Shown: positions 1 to 12,574 of the stretch, piece after piece | Layout of the letters: every line of letters starts with the position of its first letter | Numbering within the stretch: position 1 is the first letter of the stretch | DNA from: Zanthoxylum bungeanum | Lineage: Eukaryota > Streptophyta > Magnoliopsida > Sapindales > Rutaceae | Direction: 5' to 3' | NCBI GenBank assembly: GCA_019454045.1 | Contig: SKCR01035580.1 | Span: forward strand, 62,001-126,000 | Length of the DNA: 64,000 nt | Made by a program: the position numbers and the translations under genes | The notes under the pieces: model-generated | The model's database searches: none | What the model was told of the DNA's origin: nothing | The model's input: the letters and a program-made list of their open reading frames with translations, nothing else

Positions 1-1
1 G

Positions 2-803
2 GGAGAAGCTTCCTATGTTTTAGGGATAAAACTCTATAGAGATAGACAAAGGAGGCTGATTGGGTTATCCCAATCAACGTACATAGATAAGATCTTGGAA
101 CGGTATAATTTTGGTAACTGTAAGACATAAAACATACCGTTCAGACATGGATTCATCTTTCAAAAAGATGAGTCCACAAACAGAAGATGAGAAGGTTAGA
201 ATGTCTAACCAACCTTATGCTTCGTGTTTGGGTAGCATAATGTATGCCATGTTATGTACAAGGCCTGATATCAGTTTCGCTGTTAGCGTAACTAGCAGAT
301 ATCAGTCCAATCCAGGTAATGACCATTGGATGGCCATTAAACATATCCTCAAGTATCTTAAAGGTACTAAGGATAAGTTAATAATTTATGGAGGAAACGA
401 ACTGCAAGTTAACGGGTATACGGATTCCGATTTCCAATCGGATCCCGATGATAGAAAGTCTACATCTGGATTCGTATTTACCCTTAACGGAGGTGCAGTT
501 TGTTGGAAGAGTTCCAAACAGGGATCAACAGCAGATTCCACCACTGAGGCGGAATATATTGCAGCTTCTGAAGCTGCAAAAGAGGCTGTGTGGATAAAGA
601 ACTTTGTCACAGAATTGGGAGTTGTCCCAAGTATCGAGAATGCGATTCCGTTATACTGTGATAATACTGGAGCCATTGCGCAAGCAAAGGAACCGAGGGC
701 GCATCAGAAGTCGAAGCATGTGGAACACAAGTACCATATCATTCGAGAGATTGTGTCGCGAGGGATATTGTCGTGTGCAAGGTACCGAGTGAAGATAATG
801 TAG
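2..803 (+). pseudogene. Ty1/copia pol 3' end (RT tail and RNase H)
   Basis: This is the C-terminal end of a copia polyprotein, cut off by the window edge. Positions 2-112 read in frame 2 as the end of reverse transcriptase (LGIKLYRDR, LSQSTYIDKILERYNF). The reading then passes to frame 3 (111-803), so there is a frameshift near 112. Frame 3 carries the RT/RNase H linker (SIMYAMLCTRPDIS) and the copia RNase H landmarks YTDSDFQSDPDDRKSTSGFVF-like block, TTEAEYIAASEAAKEAVW, CDNTGAIA and KSKHVEHKYH. The usual extreme C terminus (DPLTKPLP type) is missing; translation ends at 801-803 just before an LTR. I infer a dead element because of the frameshift and the altered end. Confidence 0.9.
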
Positions 804-816
804 CAAGTGGGAGTTT

Positions 817-3207
817 TGTTGGGGTTGGTGCTCAGAGCGCCAATTCCCGGTTGTATTTCTTTATGAATACTTCTGTAAAACGTTATTATTTGAATAATAT
901 ATGCAGTTTCTATAATATAATGTATCTTTTAATATGGTAAAGACGTAATGACCTTAGAATGACTAGTCATGTGCTGTTGCAAAAGCGTCGCAACTGACAT
1001 TGAGTTGTATCATGACGTTGTCATTCTCAGACAGTTCCTGGTCAAGGTTTACACTACTTGGTCAGTATAGTAAACCCGTTGAGACCGGTACATGTCGTAT
1101 ACTGGAATATATGATTCCAATGGTTTCTCAATGAACCATAAGTCTTGGAGACTAGTATAGACGTGTAGGTGTTTATAGCGGATAAACACTGAACGACTCA
1201 CCGAAGATTCTTAATGGATGGTACACCAACGTCAATAAGAATCTTATCGGGTTGAGTAGCACTTGTGATTCTTCGACTTGAGATGCCACTGTGGGCACAT
1301 GAGACATCTTACACTTAGATGGCAGTCACGTCACCGATCTATTAAGATCAGACCTCCGCCTGTTCGTTGGGTGTAGATAGATCCTCAGGGTGTCCTGTGT
1401 GTATCGAGATAGGATCCGTCAGTTCTGTGTATCAGAGCATAGGTAGTCCATATGATTAGCAATCAGATAAAAACCATGGGCCCGTGGTACAATTTAGAAG
1501 TTAGTTCTAAATGTTCTTTTTGAGATTGCTAATAGAATAGTCGACTGGATAATCCCTATAGAGATTTGACGTTTACATCTATATCTCTGGGATTTATCCG
1601 GATACCTGTGACGGAGGAATTATACATTTGCCATGACCTCGACCTGTATGATTCAGCGAGTTTATCCGTGATCGTCATAATTTACGGGTGGATAAATTAT
1701 GGACACGAAATTGGATTTCGTGACGGATATGCCTGAATCTAGAGAGTCTCACTAATGAAATATACTCGTAGAGCACTAGGGCAACATAAATAATGTTGAT
1801 TATTTATAAAGTCGTTTAAAGGTTAAACGCAAAATACATGTGAGGGACCCGATAGTCATTTCCTTATTTTTTGTGTATTTTACATTTAATATTAGATTAA
1901 TTCAAATACACATTAATTAAATGTCAAATTGAGATATTTGACTAATATTATAAATATATATATGTATTTGATATTTAATGTAAATATGATACATATATTT
2001 AATATATTTGTATTTAAATAATTAATAATTATTTAATTGTTAAATGATTAAATTAATTAAAATATAAATATTTTAAGTTATGATATTTATTTTAATGACT
2101 TGAGTTGCTTTTGTTGACTTGCTTTAATTCATTAAATGGTTTGATGATTAAAATGCAAGTTGATAAAAGGCTTTAAATGAAACAAAAATAAAAAAAATAT
2201 CTAGATATCATTACTTGCAAAATTCGGCCAAGGCTATTTTGTGCAAGTATATATTTTTTGTTTCATTTAGGGTTAGCTAACCTAATACACTTTATCAAAA
2301 CTCCATTGAAGAAAGAAAAAGAAGCTTGAGAAAAAGAAAGGAAAAATCAAGAAAAGCTTGGAATTTAGTAAGTATTTCCAACCTTCCATTAGAGAGAAAA
2401 TTTCCTCTTGTTGTGGGCTTCACCTTGTGATGTTCTTGTGTTTTTTCATTCTTTATTCTTTGTATTTTTTGATGGATGAAAGTTTGATAAAAGGGTTGAG
2501 CATGTATAAAGTTGATAGAATGCTTATAAGATGTTACTAGCATTCTTTTCATGGTTTTAGAAACCTGTTGCTAATCTAGAGTTGTTGACCCACTCTTAAA
2601 TGACCTAGATTTGATCTATAGTTATTTCATTGTGTGAGACTTGATTTGGATGGAAGAAACATGATTGAAGTATTGGATTGACCAATTTGGTCTAATTTGT
2701 CCAATTTGAAGAAATTGAAAAATTAGGGTTTAAGACCACTTCCAAATTTGGGGCTTTTCATTTATATGGTGTATTTGGATGTGTATATGATGCATGTAAA
2801 ATATTGGGTTGATTGGATTTTTTTTTAATGTGTTTTGAACATTGGAAGTGCAAAATGCACAATTATCCCACCCTTGAAGGCTCTCGGCCTTGGCTAAGTT
2901 TTTGGGTTTTTTTGTTGCAAATTGTATTTTGACATTTGGGACATGTTAAACTCATCCTATAAATGATTTAGAATCATTCAAAATTATTTTGAACAATTTC
3001 TGATTAAAATAAACAAAATATTATGTTTAAGGGCAATTCGGTAAATTCACATAAATTTGATTTATAGTGTTTATTTCATAATTTGATTATTGGATAATAA
3101 AATAAATAAGCTTATTTTATTAATCCGAGAAAAAGTTTTGAAATCGGAAAATTCTGATTTTCCACTGTTCCGCTGCGTTACCGGATATCCGCAATAAAAC
3201 CCCTACA
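817..3207 (+). repeat. 3' LTR of the copia element (2.4 kb)
   Basis: The LTR begins TGTTGGGGTTGGTGCTC directly after the purine-rich AAGTGGGAG tract that follows the pol stop, and ends CCCCTACA. The body matches 18558-20964 along nearly its full length, which fixes both ends. At about 2.39 kb it is long for a copia LTR. The second half (1850-3100) is very AT-rich. The first 5 bases after it (GAATG, 3208-3212) would be the target-site duplication; the partner copy lies outside the window. Confidence 0.8.
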
Positions 3208-3752
3208 GAATGACCACTATGCTCGCTCAACTCGAGGAGGTTCCTATTGACGTTGGTGTACCATCTATTAGGAAACCTTCAGTGAGTCGTTCAGTGTCTT
3301 ATCAAATAAACACCTACATGTCTATATGAGTCTCCCGAGACTAATGGTTCACTGGGATAAACCATCGGACCAAGTCACGATATACGACATGTACTAGTCT
3401 CAGCGGATTTTACTAACCGACCCGTGTTAGTAAATCTTGACCAGAAACTTTATTTAAGGATATACAACAAATAGTGCGCTTCCCAATGTCAATTACAAAC
3501 TACGTTGTAACTGCGCACTATAATGTAAATCCTAGAATCTTTGTCTAATATACACGTATCACTAAACCAGATTTAGTTTCGATCTAATCGTAATCAGATG
3601 ACTAATCATAATTAGATCGAATAAGCGTATAAAAGACAAGGGTGCTACCATTAAATTAGTAATATTATGGAAAATTGAATTGCTCGTATTTATGAATCGT
3701 GAATCGGACATAAATACGATCCGGATTGGCACTCCGAGCACCAACCTTAACA
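3208..3752 (-). repeat. Inverted fragment of a related copia LTR
   Basis: Read on the minus strand from 3752, this begins TGTTAAGGTTGGTGCTC and follows, with many substitutions, the first 450 bp of the LTR at 817-1260. Shared blocks include the tract around TACATGTCGTATA, the TAGGTGTTTAT block and the TGGTACACCAACGTCAATA block. It is the 5' part of a related LTR in opposite orientation. The simplest reading is that the copia element at the left edge inserted into this older LTR, whose remainder lies upstream of the window. Confidence 0.7.
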
Positions 3753-4572
3753 ATTTCAACCTCACGTAAATCCGAATTTGTGAGAGGTTTGTTGATGAAA
3801 GTTATAAGTATGAATATTACGTGTATGTGTATTTTTACATATTGTGATTTGGAGTCTAGATGAAAGAGATATAAGTGTTTGAAAATGACTAATCTGAAAT
3901 TGTTACTCTATTACAAATATTATGGTTATTTTTATCCATTTTTCGTCGAAACATATTGATAATTGGTTTTGTTTTAAAGGTTATGATTTATAAATCGATA
4001 ATATATAATTTTTTTTAATGAAACACTTTATATTTTGGGAGATATTTACGGTTTAAAGTAAATTGAAAAAAATAATAAGAAAATGGGGTGTGTGTTTTAA
4101 TTTTTTTTATTAATTTTTTGTCCCTTTTAATAATTTTACACTCATAAACCTAAATACAAATTTTTAAACTTCTCCTTTTTTTTTTTTTTAATACTGTATG
4201 ACAATTCAACTATTTCTTAGAATAACATATCTATCGGTATTAAAAAGTTGTTTTGTGTGTTGGAAAATATCTGACTATTTCTATTTCCTCTACTGTATAA
4301 ACTAATCAAGATCACATATCACTCCAGGTTATAACACTACACTTGTCTGTTATTTGATGCAAATAATTAGCAATAAAGTCATTATCTTTAAATCTATTAT
4401 CAATTACTAGTGATGTCTAGCTTTGAAGGAAGATTCTTAAATCTTAACTAGCAGTAGTCATGAACAAAATCAATTTGTTATTTGAACGGTTGATCAACTG
4501 GAGTTCCTTATCTGTTGAGAGGTGTTGCTTGTGGCATCAAGGTCTTCCTACAACAATGTGATGACTTTGAAG
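3753..4572. other. AT-rich spacer downstream of the TMK-like gene
   Basis: No gene or recognisable element is seen. It is low-complexity AT-rich DNA with T tracts near 4110-4190. The last 130 bp (about 4440-4572) resemble the region just downstream of the second TMK paralogue (52330-52433) and 57040-57130, so they are probably 3' UTR of the receptor-kinase gene. Confidence 0.6.
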
Positions 4573-7500
4573 TTAGACAGAAACAGAATGATGCAGCAGC
4601 TTCGTCATAGCAGAAGATGAAAGCGATTCTGTAGTGGATGAACCGGAGGAAGCAAAGGTCGTGTCCACACCAATTCCGTGTCTCACGTCAGAATCTGGCT
4701 TTACCGGTTTCCAAGATTCAGCTAGAGATGAGAGCACATTTACAATATGTCTCATGTCAGGCCTCTGGCACGGCTCGCTTGCGCAGCAGTGATCAGCCAG
4801 CTCTGCCACAGTGCTTATACTGGCAATGGTTTCTTTGTTGAGCTCAATTGTTTTGTCGATGGCTGTTTCGGATGTTTCATGGTTTATAGGCATGTTCCGG
4901 AACCACGTGACGAGGTGAATGATATTTTCAGGATCAGAATGGGTTGCATCAATGGCTTTTCTTCCTGTGATTAATTCCATTAAGATCACTCCAAAGCTAT
5001 ACACGTCAATCTTTGCAGTTATTCGTCCAGTCACTGCCAAAGAATATGTAAACTTTGAAATAACATAAGCATATCAATTTCACAAACTTGAGGCAGTAGC
5101 ATGCCTAGCTAGAAGATTAAAACAAAAAGACTCGTACTCAAGCTATGATATTCAAATCTGATTCAGTAAATTTATATGTTTTAAGACATTATGTAAGAAC
5201 AGAAAATGGAAATAAAATAATTATTCCTTTAGCAAGTAAAAATTTCATTTAAAGTTTTCACACAAACAAATTTTGGTAACCACATTTAGAGATGGCTGGT
5301 TTTATGATGATTAATTGGCAGTTGCTAATGGCTTGCAGACAGTAAAGATCTATAGATATAGTTGCTTTTAATGACATTGAGCGCATTAAAACTGAACAAG
5401 TGCATAGTCATGCAATTGAGCAATTGAATCTGATCTAAACAGAATCTTAATATCAGTTACCTACATACTCTGGAGCGAGATACCCAAAAGTTCCAGCTAC
5501 TCTCGTCATTATGGAATGTTTTCCGCTTTCTGGAACAAGACGAACCAGTCCAAAATCTGAAACTTTAGCCCGCATACCATCTCCCAGAAGAATGTTGGAG
5601 GGTTTAAGATCTCTGTGAATAAAACTTTGTTGTGCTAAGCCATGTAAATATTCAACACCTCTAGCAACATCCAAGGCAATATTCAATCTTTGATTCCACT
5701 CAAGAGGTTTCAATCCCTCGTCCTCCCAGTTGAACAGATGCCTACTAAGGGTACCTTGGGGCATGTATTCATAAACAAGAACCCTCTCATCACCATCCAA
5801 GCAATAACCGAGAAATGCCACCAAATGTTTGTGTCGAACCTTTGTAAGAACTGCAATTTCTGACTCAAATTGTGTCATTCCCTGCTCTTTTGCAACTCCT
5901 GATTCCATCCTCTTCACTGCAATCTCAGTTCCATCTCTCAACTTCCCTTTGTACACAACTCCAAAACCACCTCTCCCCAATTTATTTTCCTCGCTGAAAT
6001 TATTAGTTACATTTCTCAAAACTTGTATTGGTATAACCATATTTCCAAACTCAACAGAGTGAATGTCACAAAGGCCACATATTGTGTGACTATAAACTTG
6101 AATTGGTATTGGTTTGGGAAATTTTCGATATTTGATATACAAACAGACACCAAATCCAAGAATAAGAAAACCACAAACACCACCTATTACTGACCCCAAA
6201 TTTTTTCCAGTTTTTGAATTCTTACTCCGACCTCCATGTTCGATAGGCGGTGTCCTTGTAGGACTATGATCTCTTTCAATATCAGGGTTCCCATCAGTAA
6301 TGACAACCACATTTTCTCTAAAATTTGGCACTATACCAAGAATTTGATTGTTTGATATGTCTAATGTCTCAAGACTAGACAGGGTTGTTAGCTCATTTGG
6401 TATAGTACCATGTAGTGAATTATTTGAAATTATCAAATATTTCAAAGATGTAAGCATAGAAAAATTAGAAGAAATTGTACCCAAAAGCCCCAAATTTTGG
6501 AAATTAATAGTTGTAATGTTTCCTTCAACGTCACATGAAATCCCCATCCAAGCCTGAGATGTGTCACAAGGATCATTTCCTTTCCAGCTCTCTGCAAACA
6601 CCAATGGGTAACCCATGGATTCCGCAATTGACAACAGAATATTGACCCGACTATCACAAGCAACACCAAGATCATCTAAGCAAAAACTATTCGACCCAAT
6701 TTTTAAGTCCACATCAACTTTAGAATTATTAAATCTTGGAGTCGGACCTTGAAGCAAATTGTTAGTCAATTTGATACTAGTAAGCTCAGGAAGGTTAATT
6801 AGAGACAGAGGAACAATACCTGTCAATTTGTTATCATTCAAGTGCAAAACCTCCAAACTACTAAGTCTAGAAAAATCTGGCAAAGGACCTGTAAAAAGAT
6901 TGCCTTGAAGCTGTAGCTTAGTCAAAGCAGTCATGTTCTGGATCACTGCAATTGAACCATTGAGCTTAGTGTCACTGTTTTGCCCATTCAACCACAGAGT
7001 CTGAATTGAAGTCTTGTCAAAACTTGATGGAATTTGTCCTTGGAGATTGTTCTCTGCCAAATGCAAATGGATCAAGTATGGAAACGTATCTGCCCAAAAA
7101 AAATCCGGAAAGGTCCCTGAAACATTGGCCTTATTTGCAGAAAAAAACTCCAAAGGCAAAGCATCTTTCAAGCTATGAGGTATTTTCCAAGAAGTGAATG
7201 GGTTATCATCTAGAACTACGAATGCTAAAGAAGTTAGTCCTGAAAAGAAATCAGGAGGCATGTATGAGAAACTATTGTTTTGAAAATACACCTGTTGAAG
7301 AGAGGTCAACGAAGCAAGAGTCGGAATCGGCCCTGTGAGTTTGTTGTTGGACACATCCAGTATTTCCAATGAAGAGAGGTTCTTGAGGTCTGGAGAGAGT
7401 CTTCCTTTCAGGTTGCTTCTGCTAATGTGGATACCAACCACAACATTGTTTTCTAAGCATATAACGCCAATCCATTGGCAAGGGTCTGGGTCGGACCAGT

Positions 7501-7633
7501 TTAAGCTTCCGGGGATTACAAGGCTGGCTTTCAGTGTTTGCATGACTGCGGCATCTGGGCAGGACTTGGATTTTACTGATGAGACTGTCAGACTGAGGAG
7601 GAGTAGGGAAATGCCCAGATAGCCTGATTTCAT
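4573..7633 (-). CDS. TMK-like LRR receptor protein kinase (intact)
   Basis: TMK-type receptor kinase of the plasma membrane; the Arabidopsis family acts in auxin-linked signalling and growth. Exon 1 is 7633-5461, a 427-bp intron (GT..AG) is 5460-5034, and exon 2 is 5033-4573, joined in phase 1, giving about 877 residues, usual for TMK. I chose the ATG at 7633 because a signal peptide ([17 protein letters not shown]) follows directly; an upstream in-frame ATG at 7687 adds 18 residues without one. Order: LRR N-cap (WSDPDPCQW), first LRR block, non-LRR island with the second cap (ESWKGNDPC), a short second LRR block, a transmembrane helix near residues 480-505, then a kinase domain (about 543-815). 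Kinase landmarks are all present: [38 protein letters not shown] and [10 protein letters not shown]. No stop or frameshift is seen, so it is the only apparently functional member of the cluster here. Confidence 0.93.
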
Positions 7634-8033
7634 TTTCCTCCGAAAAAAAATACCAACAGTAGGAAAATTATATGTTATCTTCTCCAAAGTCCAATCCAGG
7701 GTTCAAATTCACTAAATTTGGCCATTTAGAAGCAAACAAAAAAAAAAAAGATTTAATTAAAGTGGCTATGAAAGACAACAGCTCGTTTACAAGATGACGA
7801 CTTGGAGAGCAAATTACAATGCAATATAATTGAAATGCAGGATGAAGGCTGCAAATTTTTTATTTTTAAATTTTATGCTTAACGAGTCAGTTTTTGTTAT
7901 GGATATTTTCCTATGTGTCCTTAAAATATGATCTAATAAGAATGCTACTCTGTAAGTTATGAAATTAACCTCAAATACTTTTGTCGTGTCAATGAAATTC
8001 GATTCAGTGATATGAATTCTTCTTAAAAAAATG
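7634..8033 (-). promoter_or_regulatory. 5' flank of the TMK-like gene
   Basis: This is the presumed promoter and 5' UTR of the gene starting at 7633. The tracts at 7680-7735 (TCTTCTCCAAA, ATTTGGCCATT) and 7765-7850 (ATGAAAGACAACAGC, GGATGAAGGCTG) recur upstream of the second TMK paralogue at about 55190-55260 and 56595-56690. Both genes therefore came from one duplicated unit that included upstream DNA. I cannot place a TATA box with confidence. The flank is cut at 8034 by the retrotransposon nest. Confidence 0.6.
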
Positions 8034-8038
8034 ATATA

Positions 8039-8347
8039 TGTTGATGGTAATTTTTAGCCCCGGGGAATTCAAAAACCTGGAGAATGGTATAATAGAGTTT
8101 GCACTTACTAGATGGTTCGAGGTCCTTATGAGGATGAGAGATCATATGAATGGCCCGAGCCCGAGGCACAAAGACACCCGGCCCGATAACAAGAAATTAG
8201 ATTTGACAAAATTGACACATGTGAAGACCGACCCGAGACCGTCCTGTGATATGTTTTATGCTTGTGACAATGGGAATGAGATTTGGAGTGAGCCAACTGA
8301 GACACAATCACATATACCCGGAGAAACTTTACTAGAAATAAGGAAAA
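8039..8347 (+). repeat. Outer element 5' LTR, part 1
   Basis: This matches 50343-50655 of the 3' LTR, starting exactly at TGTTGATGG; homology stops abruptly to the left of it, which supports 8039 as the LTR boundary. It includes the block TGTGATATGTTTTATGC, found in both copies. It is cut at 8347 by the copia insertion, and its continuation resumes at 15046. Confidence 0.8.
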
Positions 8348-8941
8348 TGTTGGTAAATAAGTGTCATTAAACGAAATCAACATGCTACATTCAATCAATT
8401 GTACATTAACATGCCAAATTAAACATAAACTATAAAACTTAGAAAAACCTGGAAATATAGAAGATGATGATCAAATTTGGTCCAAGTCGAGTTGTCTCTG
8501 TCCTTAAGAACTTATTAGCCCCACCTCGGTGCTCTATGGATTGTTTTGTGGCTAACGTTCTCCCAGGATTGCTTGGATGCTTCTTGTAGAAGGGGCACTC
8601 CTTTAACAAGAACTTGAACAAGGACAAAAATGGTTGAAACTCTCTCTTCACTTGACTCACTTATTCTAAATGAAGACTTGTAAATATATGAATCTCAGAT
8701 TGGAGAGAATAAACCTAAGCCCCCCTTATATATGCATGGAATGGTGTTTTTGTGGGCACCATTTGGCTTACGGTGTAACCCTCATAAGGGTTATACCCAT
8801 TCCTTATGCATTTTGGGGCCTAGATGTGTGTTCTTCCAATTTAGAGGACATGTCTCTTTAACTTGTGTCTTTCCCATAAGACACTTCTTAAGGGACATGT
8901 CTCTCATACACTTAAACTATATATTTAAAGAATTTACAACA
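8348..8941 (-). repeat. 3' LTR of the nested copia element
   Basis: It begins TGTTGGTAAATAAG on the plus strand and ends ATTTACAACA, with short inverted ends TGTTG/CAACA. It is colinear with 14447-15040 over its whole length with scattered substitutions. A GTGGGGGAT purine tract (minus strand, 8942-8950) lies right next to it and is the expected polypurine tract. Confidence 0.88.
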
Positions 8942-9518
8942 ATCCCCCACAATTTTCTAAATATTAATGCAGAGACTTAATAGAGTTTTCCGTGAAATAA
9001 AACTACATCGAAATAGGTAGCTTTCGCCTTGAACCTTTCCTAGTGAATGACAATCGGATTTACTTGGCAAACCAGTGACTCATAGTCTTGAATTGTTCTG
9101 TCGTTGGTGTAAACCAAGACAATTGCCAACACATAGCTTTACTTTGACCATTTCCCGTTCTACGGTTGTGTTTATTTCGGCCATGAACATTGGTCCTGGA
9201 TTCATCAAGTACTTTAGGGAATTCAGCCTCTAAAAACTCCCATGGAAGCGGCCTCACTTCTTACTTGAAATATGTGATCTTCTATAATGAGGTAATTTTT
9301 AGTTACCCTCATTAGAACTCTTCTCCTAATATAGTGATCATTAAAAGCTTTAGTTTATCCTAACCTTGACAGACAGCACTCTGTGTCATTACAGGAATGG
9401 GAATGAGTATAAAACTCTACAGTACTTGTTTTGAATTGCACAAAGTTTCACTTGTCCATTTTGAACCTAGATCTTGGGATCTCCAGCCAGCTAGGTTGGG
9501 TTTCCACAGTGACAATTC
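8942..9518 (-). other. Copia 3' untranslated region
   Basis: Lies between the RNase H stop and the 3' LTR. It is noncoding apart from the polypurine tract at 8942-8950 (minus strand). No further feature is seen. Confidence 0.6.
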
Positions 9519-10138
9519 TTAATTTATAGGCTTCAAGCCCATTCCCCTCAATGACTTCTCAACTTGCTCTCTAGGTAAACCTTTAGTAAGTGGATCGGCT
9601 AGGTTTTCCTTCGATTTGACATAATTTATCGAAATTATGCCACTTGAGAGCAGTTATCGTATGGTATTATGTCTGCGACGTATGTGTCGAGACTTACCAT
9701 TATACATTGTATTTTGGGCTCTCCCAATAGCCGATTGACTATCATAATGTATGCTTATCGCTGGCACTGGTTTGGACCAATTTGGAATATCCTCTAGGAA
9801 ATTTCGAAGTCATTCTGCTTCTTCCGCTGTTTTGTCTAATGCTATGAATTATGATTCCATAGTAGAACATGCAATACATATTTGCCTCGAGGATTTCCAT
9901 GACACGGCTACACCACCAAGTGTGAAAACAAATCCACTCGTAGATTGGAATCCATTATATCAGATATCAAGATAGCATCGTTGTATCCCTCTAGAATAGC
10001 AGAATATCTCATATAATGCAGACCATATTTTGAAGTTTCTCTCAGATACCTCAAAACTCTTACTATGGCTTTCCAGTCGTTATGTCTTGGATTGCTTGTA
10101 TATCTGCTAAGCCTATTTACAGTTTGAGCGATATCAGG
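9519..10138 (-). pseudogene. Copia RNase H domain, broken
   Basis: On the minus strand this reads the copia RNase H domain and the polyprotein C terminus. Visible blocks are [19 protein letters not shown], the IACSTMES tract, a YDSQSAIG-like block and the C-terminal DPLTKGLPREQV followed by a TAA stop at 9519-9521. In-frame stop codons interrupt the E-and-acid-rich stretch after the CSTMES block (about 9800-9850), and a frameshift separates it from the RT part. It supports full-length pol before decay. Confidence 0.8.
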
Positions 10139-11449
10139 TCATATGTAATTTGTGAGATATATCAGACTTCTGATGATTCTCAAATACTCTAATTGCGATA
10201 CACTTGAACCAATATTTTTGGACAAATGAAGAGTTAGGTCTACATGAGTTCTAGCCATATTTAGATCTCTTTTATTATATTTCTCAAATATCTTCTTAAC
10301 ATAGTGAGTCTGAGATAATATATACCCCTCTGATTTTCTGGAAATCTTAATTCCTAAAATCACACCAGCTACTCCTAAATCTTTCATATCAAATTTGTTG
10401 GTCAATACTTTCTTGGCAGACTGAATCGTCTCATGATTACTACCAACTATCAGCATATCGTCTACGTAGAAACACATAATGACATATCATTTTTAAGTTG
10501 ATTTTGTGTATACACATTTATCACACTCAATTATTTTAAACCCACATGGCAACATCTCTTTGTGAATTCTTTCATGTCATTATTTATGTGCTTGTTTTAT
10601 TCCGTATAAGGATTTTACAAGTTTGCACACCTTCTGTTCTTGTCCATTAACATTGAAACCTTCTGGTTGTTCCATGTAAATCTCTTCATCTAGTTCACCA
10701 TTTAAGAATTTCATCTTCACATCCATTTGATGTATTCAATACCAAATATAGCTGCTATGACTATGAGCATTCTTATTGATGTGATACGAGTCATTGGTGA
10801 ATAGGTATCAACAAGGCCTTCGTTTTATCTATAACCTTTTATGACAAGTCTTGCCTTGTACTTATCTATTAATTCATCCGGTTTCATCTTTCGTTTGAAT
10901 ATCCATTTGTAGCCTAGTGGCTTACAACCTGGAGGAAGATCAACCAACTCCCAAGTATGATTTTGTAGGATGGAATCAATCTCACTATTGATAGCCTTTT
11001 TCCACAAAGGTGCCTCCAACGAAGACATTGCTTCTTTATAGTTTTGAAACTCATTTTCTAACAGGTATGTCAGAAAATCGGGTCCAAAAGACTTGGACGT
11101 TCTAGCTCTTTTGCTATGTCTAGGTTCAATTTCCTCAATATTTTCATGTTGATCTGATTCTTGATCAATTTGATCACTTCCTTTAACAGTATCAATAGTT
11201 CTTTTGAGAGACTGTGTTCTTTGTCTTTCCTTACAAGGAAATATCTCTTCAAATAATATTGCATTCCTTGACTCAATTATCATATTTGGATTGATGTCAG
11301 GAATTTCAGACTTATGTACCAAGAATCGATACGCACTACTATTGTGAGCATATCCAATGAATATACAATCAACAGTCTTGGATTTTATTCTAACCTTATT
11401 AGGTTTAGGAACCATTACTTTGACGAGACACCCCCACACTTTCAAATAT
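10139..11449 (-). pseudogene. Copia reverse transcriptase, broken
   Basis: Two open segments cover RT. 11445-10825 holds the integrase C-terminal tail (KVWGCLVKVMVPKPNKVRIK), an acidic spacer and the RT start (HTWELVDLPPGCKPLGYKW, DKYKARLVIKGY). 10477-10139 holds the catalytic strand MCFYVDDMLIVG with both aspartates, and the thumb region (KFDMKDLGVAGVILGIKI). The 350 bp between them (10478-10824) are out of frame, so the palm is broken by frameshifts. Relative to plant copia elements, the order and spacing are normal. Confidence 0.85.
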
Positions 11450-11955
11450 TTGTAGGAAAGTACGTGACCTTTTCACAATTCATATGGTGTCTTGTCCAAT
11501 CTTCTGTGAGGTAGCTTGTTCAGAACGTAATTGGCGGAAAGTAAGGCTTCCCCCCACAAGTTCTGGGATAAACCAGAGTTTGTCAATATGGCATTCATCA
11601 TTTCCTTCAAAGTTCAGTTTTTTGCGTTCAACAATCTCGTTTTGTTGAGGCGAATAAGGAGCAGTAGTTTCATGAATAATTCCATGATTGGAACAATATT
11701 CACCAAATGGTGACACATATTCACCTCATTTATCTCTCCTGATTCTTTTGATTTTCTTACCAAGTTGATTTCAACTTTGTTCTTATAGTGTATAAAGCTC
11801 CCAATAGCTTCATCTTTGCTCCTCAGCAAATACACATAACAAAATCTTGTATTATCATCGATAAAATTGACAAAATACTTTTTACCGCCTCTTGTTTGCA
11901 CAATATTCATATCACACACATTGGAGTGTACAAGTTCCAAGGGTTCAGAACTTCC
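11450..11955 (-). pseudogene. Copia integrase core, broken
   Basis: Visible core motifs are ELVHSNVCDM (first catalytic Asp region), FVNFIDDNTRFCYVYLLRSK and, in a different frame, [20 protein letters not shown] (the segment with the conserved Pro-Gln-Gln-Asn and the catalytic Glu context). The two parts overlap in different frames at about 11614-11716, showing a frameshift inside the domain. Confidence 0.82.
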
Positions 11956-12540
11956 TTATATGGAATGAAATGATGCTCTATACATTTTTGGTTCAACATA
12001 TGCCTTACATTTATGTTGATTATCAATTGCAAATTTAGGTATAAGGTCCGTGTTAATTAATTTACACATTGTATCATAATTAACATGTCCTAACCTCCCA
12101 AACCATACATTTTGTGACTCAATAATATAAGTGGAAGATGTAGCTTTATTATTATCACTGTGTCGATTAACAATCATTACAATGAACTTGAAAAGGCCCT
12201 CAGTGAGGTATCTTTTTCCTACATAGACATCATTCTTGGTCAATACAAACTTATCAGAAATAAATACAAGCTTGAAACCATTCTTGCTAAGGAGTGAACC
12301 CGAAACCAAGTTCTTCAGAATATCAGAAACATGCAAAATATTCTTCAATGTAAGCTCTTTCTCAGATGTCATCTTCAAAACAACTGTCTTATCCAACCAC
12401 TCTAGAGGTAGACGAGTTTCCCATTGTCAAATGATCGCCACCATCAACCTTCTGATACGAGAAAAATATCTTACTATCAGCACAGATATGACGAGTAGCC
12501 CCAGTGTCTACCCATCAATCTCTCGGATTTCCAACTAAGT
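11956..12540 (-). pseudogene. Copia protease and integrase zinc-finger region
   Basis: On the minus strand about 12400-12540 encode the aspartic protease active site DTGATRHICADSK. They run into 12396-11956, which carries the LKNILHVSDILKNLVSG block and the integrase HHCC finger (WFGRLGHVNYDTM and HKCKAYVEPK; the second pair of finger residues is degraded). The element's protease active-site Asp-Thr-Gly is still present. Confidence 0.82.
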
Positions 12541-12574
12541 TGGCTTTTGTTACAACTGTTGAGAGGTTCATCTC

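Noticed and set aside
8040..8370. 110-codon ORF as a host gene
   Set aside because: It is repeated at 50343-50660 as part of an LTR, with a different frame structure.
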